Positions 50,691-57,509 of a stretch of DNA of 64,000 nucleotides are shown here, piece after piece. Under the pieces are notes generated by a model. The model did no database searches, was not told the origin of the DNA, and worked only from the letters and a program-made list of their open reading frames with translations. Positions within the stretch are counted from its first letter, which is position 1. Every line of letters starts with the position of its first letter. Origin of the DNA: Pseudomonadota bacterium (GTDB lineage Bacteria > Pseudomonadota > Alphaproteobacteria > Caulobacterales > Caulobacteraceae); assembly GCA_963205005.1 (NCBI GenBank), contig CAUJHW010000058.1, forward strand, positions 1 to 64,000, read 5' to 3'. Both the position numbers and the translations under genes were made by a program.

Positions 50691-50893
50691 TTGCCTGCCT
50701 CCGGTAGGACGAACCGCTTGCCATCGAACGGCAGGAGGTCCCATTCGTAGAGTCCGCGAACCGCCGCTGACTCAGCCGAGTCGCCGGCTTCCAGCGCGTC
50801 AATCGCGCAGCGCAGGAACTCGACCTCCAGGCCTTCGCGTCGCGCGTGCGCCTGGGCGGCGGCGAACTTCTCGTTGTCGGTCGGCAGGTTCAT
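50687..50893 (-). CDS. hypothetical protein (68 aa)
   Basis: From ATG 50893 by ATGA overlap. Helical, acidic (NEKFAAAQAHARREGLEVEF). Small nin-region protein of unknown role. Confidence 0.7.
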   Translation of the reverse strand: MNLPTDNEKFAAAQAHARREGLEVEFLRCAIDALEAGDSAESAAVRGLYEWDLLPFDGKRFVLPEAGK

Positions 50894-51054
50894 GCCGGGA
50901 CGTACTTCCGGATGCGGTACTGCCGACGAGACTCATCGGGCAACATCCAATCTTTTACGCCATCGCGCGCACGCCTACGAGATCGAAACGCCGAGATCCA
51001 GCCCCATGACGCTCCGGTTCTGAACTCCAACAGCCACACGCATTCCCGCTTCAT
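50890..51054 (-). CDS. small basic protein (54 aa)
   Basis: From ATG 51054 by overlap. Basic and aromatic (VWLLEFRTGASWGWISAFRS). Supported by coupled junctions on both sides. Confidence 0.62.
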   Translation of the reverse strand: MKRECVWLLEFRTGASWGWISAFRSRRRARDGVKDWMLPDESRRQYRIRKYVPA

Positions 51055-51230
51055 CGCACCACCCCCTTGAGTTCGTACTGCAGAATCCGCGCCTCCATCA
51101 GCCCGTGAATCGTCATCTGGCTCCGGACCTGTCGGGCATCGGCTCGGCTTGCGCACTCCCCGATCTGCCGCCACGGGTTCTCGGCGCGGCGGGTGTCGCG
51201 GATCTCGACGTACCAGCGGTCCTGCTTCAT
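51051..51230 (-). CDS. small protein (59 aa)
   Basis: From ATG 51230 by overlap. Compact alpha/beta pattern (DRWYVEIRDTRRAENPWRQI; CASRADARQVRSQMTIHG). Unknown. Confidence 0.65.
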   Translation of the reverse strand: MKQDRWYVEIRDTRRAENPWRQIGECASRADARQVRSQMTIHGLMEARILQYELKGVVR

Positions 51231-51379
51231 GCCGTCCACCCGTGAATCAGCGGTCGCACCCACGACCAGACGATCGGCGCGAGCCATGCAATCAGGATGC
51301 CGATCGCAATCCCGGCGATGACGAACCCGGCGAACATGGCGCCGAAGTTGAGGTTGATGTAGCCGCGCCGGTGCTTCAT
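51227..51379 (-). CDS. single-pass membrane protein (50 aa)
   Basis: ATG 51379 to TGA 51227-51229. A basic start (MKHRRGYINLNFGAMF) and one hydrophobic helix (AGFVIAGIAIGILIAWLAPI). Joined to both neighbours by ATGA. Confidence 0.68.
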   Translation of the reverse strand: MKHRRGYINLNFGAMFAGFVIAGIAIGILIAWLAPIVWSWVRPLIHGWTA

Positions 51380-51657
51380 CCCGCCCTCGTCATCGTCAGT
51401 GCGTCCAGCAGGTTGTCGTGCAGGGCGTCGGTCTCGACGATCAGGTCAACGTCGGGGTCGCTGATCGGCTGGAGGCACGAATCATCCATCCGCCGGTATG
51501 CCTCCAGCATGCCTGTCAGCCAGTCAGCATTCACGAGCCACCCCGACCGCGGTCCGTCCAGTTCCACGCGCTGCACCGCAGTGACTACGCGATCTCGATG
51601 CCGCGGCTGGTGATTGCAGACGATGCGGCACAACATTCCCGGCTTGATGGCGCTCAT
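51376..51657 (-). CDS. hypothetical protein (93 aa)
   Basis: From ATG 51657. MSAIKPGMLCRIVCNHQPRH with VNADWLTGMLEAYRRMDDSC is a small beta-barrel-like pattern often found in phage nin regions. Unknown. Confidence 0.7.
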   Translation of the reverse strand: MSAIKPGMLCRIVCNHQPRHRDRVVTAVQRVELDGPRSGWLVNADWLTGMLEAYRRMDDSCLQPISDPDVDLIVETDALHDNLLDALTMTRAG

Positions 51658-52199
51658 GCTCGGCTCCGCAGGTACTGGTCTTCGAGCGCCAGCAGAGTCT
51701 TCGCCTCGTCGCCACCGGCCAGACCCACGGCGGCGGCGATGTTCGACAGCAGGCCCGCGAGTCCGCTGGCGTTCGATTTCATGCCGGCGCGGCTGGCCAG
51801 CGTGCGGGCGATGTCCTCTCGGAGGCCGCGGACGTACTTCGATCGCAACTCCCGAGACACGCCCAGTTGCGGCGCCGCCTCGGCGGGCCTGGACGGACGG
51901 CGCAGCCGCTTGCAGAGCGTCGCGAACTCGCCGCTGGTCGGCGGCCACACCGGATGCTCGGCCTTGGCGGCCGCGATGGCCTTCAGGATCGTGTCGTCGT
52001 CGAACGCCGCGAGGTCCATTGCCCAGGTGCGCTGCGCGATCTCCATGCCCTTGTCGACGCCGTTCTGCAAGAACCGGTACTTGTCGAGCAACTGATTGCC
52101 GTAGCGGCCGTGCAGGATCACGAACAGCACGCGGATTCTCTCCGGGACTTCGGCCTGGCTAAACGTCGATAGTGAAAGGCTCTTGCTCACGTGTTCCAT
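51654..52199 (-). CDS. lambda P-like replication protein
   Basis: A 181-residue protein directly after the O-like initiator, overlapping it by 41 bases. RIRVLFVILHGRYGNQLLDK and VWPPTSGEFATLCKRLRR (the GEF-x-x-LC element) are the pattern of phage helicase-loader proteins similar to lambda P. It should bring the host DnaB helicase to the origin. Confidence 0.78.
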   Translation of the reverse strand: MEHVSKSLSLSTFSQAEVPERIRVLFVILHGRYGNQLLDKYRFLQNGVDKGMEIAQRTWAMDLAAFDDDTILKAIAAAKAEHPVWPPTSGEFATLCKRLRRPSRPAEAAPQLGVSRELRSKYVRGLREDIARTLASRAGMKSNASGLAGLLSNIAAAVGLAGGDEAKTLLALEDQYLRSRA

Positions 52200-53331
52200 G
52201 GCTCAGGTCCAGGGGTTGTCCGGTTCCGTAGATCGATGCGGCCGCGGCGGCGCGGCCAGCCTCCTTGGCATCCAACGGACGAGAGTTTGTCCGCCCGCCT
52301 CGGGTTTGCAGGTCTTCCGCCGCCTTGCGCATCCACCGTCGCCATGTCGCCGGCCAGTCCGACTTGGCATCGCGAAACTCCCAGTCCCGGAATGCCTCGG
52401 TCTCGCGGTCGACGTCAACGCCGGGCGCCTTCTCCGCCGCCCAGGCCCGTAGCTCGGCAGTGACCTCGAAGTCCTCGGGGCATCGCTTGCTCGGGCGCCC
52501 TCGGGCGCGCGGCACGACCGAAGGGAGTGCATCGGATACGGATACGGATACGTCTCCGAATACGGATACGTCTAGGTGCGCACGTGACTTACCGTGATTT
52601 ACCGAGAATACGGAGGATATGATGTGATCGCTTGTGACATTCACGGAGAACACCATGTCATCCGTGTATGTGCAGATGGCAACCCCGGAATCGGCCGCCT
52701 CGCCCTTGTTCATTCGTGGCCCGATCGCTGCTCCGATAAGGACTCCGAAGGACTCGGGAACCAATGCGAGGTATCGAACGATCTGTGCCAGGTGCTTGTC
52801 GGTCACATTCCCGCGCTTCAGCTCGATCACGCACGGACCTGCCGATGTATCAAGCAGTAGATCTATATAGCTGTCACCAACCCTAACCTGTCTGCGCACG
52901 CCAGTGACCACCAGACCGAAAAACTCGCCGGTACTTCGGATGTGCTCTTCAAGTACGCTTTCTACATCACTTTCATTTGGCAGGGGTCGCCCGTTCGGCT
53001 CGCCTTTCGGCCCGGGGAATTTTGACTTGTTCGTTCGCACCTGCTGCCCGAAGTTGACAATCTCCAGGTACCGCTCCCCGTCCTCTGCCGGGTACACCCT
53101 TACAAGGGCCGCTTCAGCGACGCATCGCATCCACTTCCCAATGTCCGAGTCGGATACCTTGTTCAACTGCCTCGGGTAGCAGGCCGCCCTGAGCAAGCCC
53201 GGATCCGCGTAGTAGCGGCCGAAGTCGTCCACGACCGACATCAGACGCCGGAAGAAAACCTCCGACGCCCAGTCCAGCGTCGCCATGCGGGCGCTGGTCA
53301 AGATGCCTTCGCGAACGATCCGGTTAGGCAT
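52159..53331 (-). CDS. O-like replication initiator with inserted NucS-like nuclease domain
   Basis: A 390-residue protein from ATG 53331. Residues 1-110 form the N-terminal phage replication-protein domain (RIVREGILTSARMATLDWAS; ARVYPAEDG-like part here VRVYPAEDGERYLEIVNFGQ). Residues about 120-220 are a PD-(D/E)XK domain: SYIDLLLDTSAGPCVIELKR (D157, E170, K172), then Q183 and Y187, as in endonuclease NucS. The C-terminal part (CPEDFEVTAELRAWAAEKAP; DWPATWRRWMRKAAED) is again typical of O-like initiators. Tandem GGATAC DNA repeats lie inside the gene (52533-52573), where lambda has its origin. Confidence 0.82.
   Translation of the reverse strand: MPNRIVREGILTSARMATLDWASEVFFRRLMSVVDDFGRYYADPGLLRAACYPRQLNKVSDSDIGKWMRCVAEAALVRVYPAEDGERYLEIVNFGQQVRTNKSKFPGPKGEPNGRPLPNESDVESVLEEHIRSTGEFFGLVVTGVRRQVRVGDSYIDLLLDTSAGPCVIELKRGNVTDKHLAQIVRYLALVPESFGVLIGAAIGPRMNKGEAADSGVAICTYTDDMVFSVNVTSDHIISSVFSVNHGKSRAHLDVSVFGDVSVSVSDALPSVVPRARGRPSKRCPEDFEVTAELRAWAAEKAPGVDVDRETEAFRDWEFRDAKSDWPATWRRWMRKAAEDLQTRGGRTNSRPLDAKEAGRAAAAASIYGTGQPLDLSHGTREQEPFTIDV
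52533..52573. repeat. GGATAC repeat cluster, candidate origin iterons
   Basis: TACGGATACGTC occurs twice, exactly 18 bp apart (52543-52554, 52561-52572), with extra GGATAC units before the first. The block lies inside the O-like gene and is followed on the far side by a more AT-rich stretch (52590-52700). Lambda ori has just this arrangement inside gene O. A chance coding repeat (DVSV) is the alternative. Confidence 0.6.
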
Positions 53332-53869
53332 CGACGATGCTCCAGTCCTCGCCATCGCGACCGAAAAGAGCGCCAGACGTCGCGAGGCGCATGCGCTCCT
53401 CGGAAGTCTTTCTGGTGAGACTGGCGGCGAAGTACGCCACCTGGTACATCTGGTCGATCGATAGCCCTCTAGCCGCGATGCTGGCGATGAAGCCTGCCGC
53501 ATACTCAAGCGGCGCCACGAACCGGGCCTCGTCCAACACCTCCGGGGCGACCGCTCGGATGTTCTCGTCGAAGTCGAGGAAGCCGGCCAGAACCGCTGGG
53601 ATACCGAACGTGGATTCGAGCGATAGCATCCGCTTCACCAGCTCGCGGTGCTTGTCTGCAGTGACATGGCAGTCCTTGCAGAGGACCATCAACTCGGCCT
53701 CGTCATACTCCCAGACCTTGCGATCCCTGAAGTACTGTTTGTGGTGGACGTGAAGCGTCTGCTCGCCAGAGCCGCAGTTGGTGCACTCCCAGCCTGCGGC
53801 CTCCTTCATCCGAGCGGCCAGCTTCTGCCAGCGCGGGTCCATGTACTGCGCGAAAAAGTCCTTGCTCAT
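53324..53869 (-). CDS. HNH-type endonuclease-like protein
   Basis: A 181-residue protein; ATG 53869 is preferred over an earlier start. GWECTNCGSGEQTLHVHHKQ, then EYDEAELMVLCKDCHVTADK, gives CxxC-HVHH-CxxCH, the layout of HNH nucleases. The C-terminal half is helical. It lies before the initiator and overlaps it by eight bases. Likely a phage DNA nuclease. Confidence 0.8.
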   Translation of the reverse strand: MSKDFFAQYMDPRWQKLAARMKEAAGWECTNCGSGEQTLHVHHKQYFRDRKVWEYDEAELMVLCKDCHVTADKHRELVKRMLSLESTFGIPAVLAGFLDFDENIRAVAPEVLDEARFVAPLEYAAGFIASIAARGLSIDQMYQVAYFAASLTRKTSEERMRLATSGALFGRDGEDWSIVDA

Positions 53870-53964
53870 CTGTCGTCCCGACGACCCCGGCAAGAGGGGC
53901 ACGACGGCAGAGCGGGCCGGGAAGACCGCCTCTTCGGGAGCTACCCTATCCGTGTGCGTGAACA

Positions 53965-54537
53965 CTATGCCGCCACCCCTGCCGCCGGCCGCACCGCCCT
54001 ATCCCGCCTCTCGTAGGCATCCCACATGCGCAGGTTGGCCAGACGGGCGACTGCCATCACCTGCGCGGGTGTCAGCCGGTCGGCGTCGCGGCACGGCTTG
54101 GCGCGCCGTTTGCACCTGACCCGGTAGAGCGGATTGGTGACGTGTCCGCGATGCGTTTCGCCCGCGGAGTCACCGATCAACAGCACACCGCAGGCCGGCG
54201 ACGGCAGGAATTCAGCGAGGTCATCCGACCAGATGTCGGCGGGCATCGCGAAGTAGTGTTTCCACACGCGACGCGGCCATTCCAGCGGCGTCGGCTTCGG
54301 CTCCGGCGTGCCGTACTGCCAGCCATAGCGGCGCCACCACTTGTCCTTGCGGCGATCCGCCTTGAAGTCGGCGCGACTCGTCTTGATCTCGACGTCGATG
54401 ACGCGCAGGTCTGTCGTGACGGCCAGCACGTCGCATTCGCTGCCCGTCCAGTTGCAGCGGTCGACCAGCACGACGCACTTGCGGTCGAGCACCTGGCGGC
54501 CGACGATGCGCGCGATGTCGCCTTCAGTGAGCGGCAT
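53965..54537 (-). CDS. PD-(D/E)XK-like nuclease
   Basis: A 190-residue protein. TGSECDVLAVTTDLRVIDVE and then IKTSRADFKADRRKDKWW fit D...(V)EIK, the PD-(D/E)XK catalytic core (D35 region and the EIK). GDSAGETHRGHVTNPLY follows. Families such as MmcB have this arrangement and are tied to DNA repair or recombination. Role inferred. Confidence 0.75.
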   Translation of the reverse strand: MPLTEGDIARIVGRQVLDRKCVVLVDRCNWTGSECDVLAVTTDLRVIDVEIKTSRADFKADRRKDKWWRRYGWQYGTPEPKPTPLEWPRRVWKHYFAMPADIWSDDLAEFLPSPACGVLLIGDSAGETHRGHVTNPLYRVRCKRRAKPCRDADRLTPAQVMAVARLANLRMWDAYERRDRAVRPAAGVAA

Positions 54538-54730
54538 GGCCGGCGTCCTGGCGTAACCGTTGATGCAAGTCCGGCCGGCTGCGCCACGCCGCGATCTTCA
54601 GCCGGCGGTTCGGCAACGCCTTGAACCACCGCACCCAGCATGAGTCACAGGTCATCTGGTAGACGATGCCGCCCTTCGCGCATTCGGCGCAGGCGGCCTC
54701 GACCTTGACGGGCGCGAAGAGGTCAGTCAC
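54524..54730 (-). CDS. zinc-ribbon protein (68 aa)
   Basis: GTG 54730 overlaps the previous stop by GTGA. VEAACAECAKGGIVYQMTCD with SCWVRWFK supplies CxxC and CxxC. Overlaps the next gene by 14 bases. Confidence 0.7.
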   Translation of the reverse strand: MTDLFAPVKVEAACAECAKGGIVYQMTCDSCWVRWFKALPNRRLKIAAWRSRPDLHQRLRQDAGHAAH

Positions 54731-54883
54731 GACCCGCTCCCGAACAGCCGCTCGATGCGCACATAAGCCGCCAGCGACTCGTCGGCGCTGGCGCCGGGGT
54801 GCATGCTGTCCCACATGCGCATTGCAGCCTCGACAGCGGTCTGCCGGCGCTCCGGGGCGGCCTGGGCGGCGAATGTCGTGATG

Positions 54884-55995
54884 GACTGCCATGACTGCTC
54901 CCCGCCTGAAAGCCGGGGCATCCGGTCCTCAGGCATGGGCTCCTCCTGCGAGGCTCGCCAGTCCGCGAGCGGCAATGTTCCGGGCTGCATTCACGTCGCG
55001 GTCGTGTTCCGCTCCGCACTCGCAGCACCGCCATCGCCTCATTCCGAGATCGGCCCTACCTTTCGGACTGCTGGCAGGGATGGCCCCGCAGCACGAGCAC
55101 GTCTGGGTGGAGAACGCTTCATTGACAACATCGAACAGAACCTGATGCCTGATGGCCTTGTACTCGAGGTTCTTTCGGAACGTCGCCCACCCGGCATCGA
55201 GGACGGACTTCGCCATCTTCGTTCTCACCAGGCCGGCTGCATTCACGTTGCCGACGAAGATCGCCCCGTGCGACCGCACGAGGCGGGTTGAAAGCTTGTG
55301 CAGGTGATCCCTGCGCTGGTTCGCGATTCTGGCGTGGATCGCCTTAACGCGCTTCTTCTTGTGCGCCCGCTGCGCTACCGCCAGTTGTTCCTGCTGCCGG
55401 CGGTACCAGCGCGGCGCTTCGATCTTTTCGCCCGTGCTGATCGTCGCCAGGTCCTTCAGGCCAAGATCGATTCCAATGGCGTCGCCATGCGCATTGTCGA
55501 GAAATTCGACCTCGACCGGCAGATTGATGTACCAGCGACCACGCGCGTCCTGCGAAAACGAGCCGGCGCCGAACGTCTGGCCATTGGTGAGATCGCGATG
55601 CAGCCATGCGAAGTACCGCACGCCACGGAAGACGAGCGCTTCGCCGTCGAACCGGACATGGCCCTTGTTGAACGGCACCCAGCCGAGCGACCTCTTGCCA
55701 CGCCAACGCAGCATCGGCTTGCGTTTGGTATCCTGAGATCGGGCGAAGGTCTGGCACACCTGCTGGATCGTGTGAGCATGCAGATTGAGTTCCTTTGACG
55801 ATCCCGCCGTGAGTCTGTTCAGGTCATACCCGCTCGGCCACTGCTTGCGCCACCGCAGCGCCGACCTCTGCGTTTCGCCGCAGAAGTTCCAGACGAAATT
55901 GACCGCGCAGGCCTGCCTACGCAGCTCGGCGTCGTGCTTGTCTTTCAACCGGAATCGGTACGTCAGTTGCATCTGACGCCTCGCATCGACTGCCA
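54884..55995 (-). mobile_element. TnpB-only IS200/IS605-type element
   Basis: Bounded by GACTGCCA at both ends, about 1.1 kb, with a single gene, tnpB, and no tnpA, so it moves only with help in trans. The right end downstream of tnpB carries the hairpin CCCCGGCTTTCAGGCGGGG (54900-54918, minus strand), typical for the family and for the 3' end of the guide RNA. The guide would come from the adjacent sequence below 54900. Confidence 0.78.
54929..55972 (-). CDS. tnpB: TnpB RNA-guided endonuclease of IS200/IS605 type (rearranged RuvC-II)
   Basis: A 347-residue protein from ATG 55972 (MQLTYRFRLKDKHDAELRRQ). RuvC-I is GIDLGLKDLAT with D169. In RuvC-II the usual glutamate is Gly241 (IFVGNVNAAGL); a glutamate appears at E285 (VNEAFSTQTC), in line with TnpB groups whose catalytic Glu has moved. 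Zinc pairs are C292/C295 and C316/C319, then RuvC-III HDRDVNAARN (D324/D326). TnpB cuts DNA guided by the RNA from its own right end. An upstream in-frame extension to 56173 is shadow. Confidence 0.87.
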   Translation of the reverse strand: MQLTYRFRLKDKHDAELRRQACAVNFVWNFCGETQRSALRWRKQWPSGYDLNRLTAGSSKELNLHAHTIQQVCQTFARSQDTKRKPMLRWRGKRSLGWVPFNKGHVRFDGEALVFRGVRYFAWLHRDLTNGQTFGAGSFSQDARGRWYINLPVEVEFLDNAHGDAIGIDLGLKDLATISTGEKIEAPRWYRRQQEQLAVAQRAHKKKRVKAIHARIANQRRDHLHKLSTRLVRSHGAIFVGNVNAAGLVRTKMAKSVLDAGWATFRKNLEYKAIRHQVLFDVVNEAFSTQTCSCCGAIPASSPKGRADLGMRRWRCCECGAEHDRDVNAARNIAARGLASLAGGAHA

Positions 55996-56106
55996 GCAGG
56001 CGGTGTCGGTGTCCGGATTCATGCGGGCACCTGCGGAGGGGAGGTCGCCCCGCAACGATGGACAATCGAGGCGCCAACCACCGATTGACCGCCGAAGGGG
56101 GCGACC

Positions 56107-56493
56107 GTGACTCGATATCTCTTGCTGATCCACTTCGCTTCGAAGGGCGCACGCAACATCGACAAGGCGGCACGAGCGCAGCGGGTTATGGCCTGCGTCC
56201 GACGCGAGTTCGCCGAGTTCGAGACCGCCCTGACCGACGAGAACTCGGTGGCAATCTGCGGCTTGTCGGCCAAGCCGATCGACCTGCTGTACCGGGACCT
56301 CGCGATACCGGGGGCACCGGTCGACCACGTATCCCTGTTCGATGTATCCGGGCAGATCACGACGAACCACCTCCATCTGGCCGGCTTTCGCGACCGGACC
56401 GACTTTCTGGTGCGACGTACCTCGGCGAGTCCATCTGAGGGCCAAAGACCCGCTCCAGAATCCGGTCCGTCAACCACTGATGAAGGCGAATGA
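56107..56493 (+). CDS. accessory protein, unknown (128 aa)
   Basis: GTG 56107 with a GAAGGGGG leader. Opposite to the surrounding minus-strand operon. RYLLLIHFASKGARNIDKAA then SVAICGLSAKPIDLLYRDLA and DHVSLFDVSGQITTNHLHLA read like a folded alpha/beta protein. No family. Confidence 0.6.
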   Translation: MTRYLLLIHFASKGARNIDKAARAQRVMACVRREFAEFETALTDENSVAICGLSAKPIDLLYRDLAIPGAPVDHVSLFDVSGQITTNHLHLAGFRDRTDFLVRRTSASPSEGQRPAPESGPSTTDEGE

Positions 56494-56675
56494 CCCAAAG
56501 AAACGGGGGGCGATCAAGAAGCCACGCGGCCAGCTTTTCTGCGGCGCCAGGTGGGCCCAGGGGCTTGGACGAGCCGGCCATCGCCTACTCCGCCCTCTCT
56601 GCTGTGGGGTAGGTCGCTGCCCGCCGTGGTTGAATGGGTGTTCCACCAACCAGACTTCCACGACGGGAGCGACCC

Positions 56676-56969
56676 ATGGACGAAAACGTCAAAGAATCTG
56701 CAACCCAGTCGGGCGAGATCGAGGCCTTGAAGACGTGCATCTCGCTGCTCATCGCCAGAACCTGCGAAACAGACGAAGCAACGACCCTGTTCTTGAAGGA
56801 AGCGGAGGACTGCCTTCGGCTTGTCTCGACTCGGTCTCGCGAAGATGCAGAGGCGCCGATTGCTCAGGAGTGGTTTCCAGCTGAGCTGGAGGGGTCGCTT
56901 CGGGCTTTGAATGGGGTTTCGAGGCTTGTGACAATCCTTCGAGAGAGCGGCGACGGGACTCGCGCATAG
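56676..56969 (+). CDS. accessory protein, unknown (97 aa)
   Basis: ATG 56676 has GGGAGCG ahead of it. Acidic and helical (EIEALKTCISLLIARTCETD; KEAEDCLRLVSTRSREDAEA). It is antisense over 221 bases to the minus-strand gene 56749-57141, so at most one of the two is likely to be fully functional; composition favours this one. Confidence 0.55.
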   Translation: MDENVKESATQSGEIEALKTCISLLIARTCETDEATTLFLKEAEDCLRLVSTRSREDAEAPIAQEWFPAELEGSLRALNGVSRLVTILRESGDGTRA

Positions 56970-57141
56970 CCTGCCGTACCGAGGCGTGCTCGGCCTGAAC
57001 AGCCTCCGCCTCTTCCCGCGCGATCCGCCTCACGTCGGCTTCGGTCAGCGCAGCCCTGCCCTTCCTGCGTTGCGCCGGGGCGGCGCGCACCACCTCCGGG
57101 CCAGCCTCGCCGACGAGCCAAGGGCGCTTGTCAGGGGTCAT
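56749..57141 (-). CDS. possible CII-position protein (130 aa)
   Basis: ATG 57141 follows the Cro-like stop directly. Residues 1-65 look natural (RPWLVGEAGPEVVRAAPAQR, then LTEADVRRIAREEAEAVQAE); the rest is Ser/Pro/Arg-rich and overlaps the plus-strand gene, like a run-on after truncation. By place it would be the CII/YdaT equivalent. Confidence 0.45.
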   Translation of the reverse strand: MTPDKRPWLVGEAGPEVVRAAPAQRRKGRAALTEADVRRIAREEAEAVQAEHASVRQAMRESRRRSLEGLSQASKPHSKPEATPPAQLETTPEQSAPLHLRETESRQAEGSPPLPSRTGSLLRLFRRFWR

Positions 57142-57444
57142 CTATGCCTCGCTTCGCTCGGGGTTGGGAGCGGGGTGGTCGACGTCGACTAGCTCGGGCC
57201 AGATCAGATCCCAGTCATGGGGACGGAGGTCGGCAACCGAGACCAGCCCATCGACCGCTTCTACGAACGGCCGACAGAACTCCACCGGTACGCCCCGCGT
57301 CATCCAGTTGCAAAGTCGCTGGATCGAGATATCGCGCCCGGTGAGTCGCGTTATCGTGCTTGCGACGGCCGCCGGACCGCCTGCGGCATCGACGGCCATG
57401 CCTTGTGGCGTCTCGAGACGGTGTATTTGATCAGCGTCGGCCAT
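57142..57444 (-). CDS. Cro/YdaS-like repressor
   Basis: A 100-residue protein. AAVASTITRLTGRDISIQRL with CNWMTRGVPVEFCRPFVEAV is the YdaS/Cro helix-turn-helix. It is divergent from the CI-like gene, with an IS3 element between. In lambda terms this is Cro, the first gene of the rightward early operon, which here runs on the minus strand into the replication genes. Operator 57452-57465 lies just upstream. Confidence 0.8.
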   Translation of the reverse strand: MADADQIHRLETPQGMAVDAAGGPAAVASTITRLTGRDISIQRLCNWMTRGVPVEFCRPFVEAVDGLVSVADLRPHDWDLIWPELVDVDHPAPNPERSEA

Positions 57445-57450
57445 TCATAC

Positions 57451-57480
57451 ATTACACACGATGTTTGCGGTGTTTGTCAA
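57451..57480 (-). promoter_or_regulatory. present cro promoter: resident -10, IS-derived -35, one operator
   Basis: On the minus strand the -10 TGTAAT is at 57456-57451 and TTGACA at 57480-57475 stands 18 bp away. TTGACA is part of the IS3 end, not resident DNA. The plus-strand operator motif TTACACACGATGTT (57452-57465) overlaps the -10. A second resident part of this promoter is now at 59127-59144. Confidence 0.72.
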
Positions 57481-57509
57481 GATAGATGGCGTGTCGAGCA
57501 AGAAGGGAT

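Larger units (their letters stand above)
54727..56022 (-). pseudogene. small replication-region gene split by the TnpB element
   Basis: The 3' part (54727-54891) encodes WQSITTFAAQAAPERRQTAV to the end FGSGS. The 5' part starts at ATG 56022 (after a GCAGGTG site) and encodes MNPDTDTACWQS before the reading runs into the element. The 8-bp GACTGCCA (plus strand) occurs at both junctions (54884-54891 and 55988-55995). Joining them at the repeat gives one continuous frame of about 65 codons. A downstream fusion frame starting at ATG 54936 or 54921 inside the element end might still be translated. Confidence 0.78.

Noticed and set aside
55973..56173. 67-residue N-terminal extension of TnpB
   Set aside because: Not part of the TnpB fold and it runs across the element end and the split gene.
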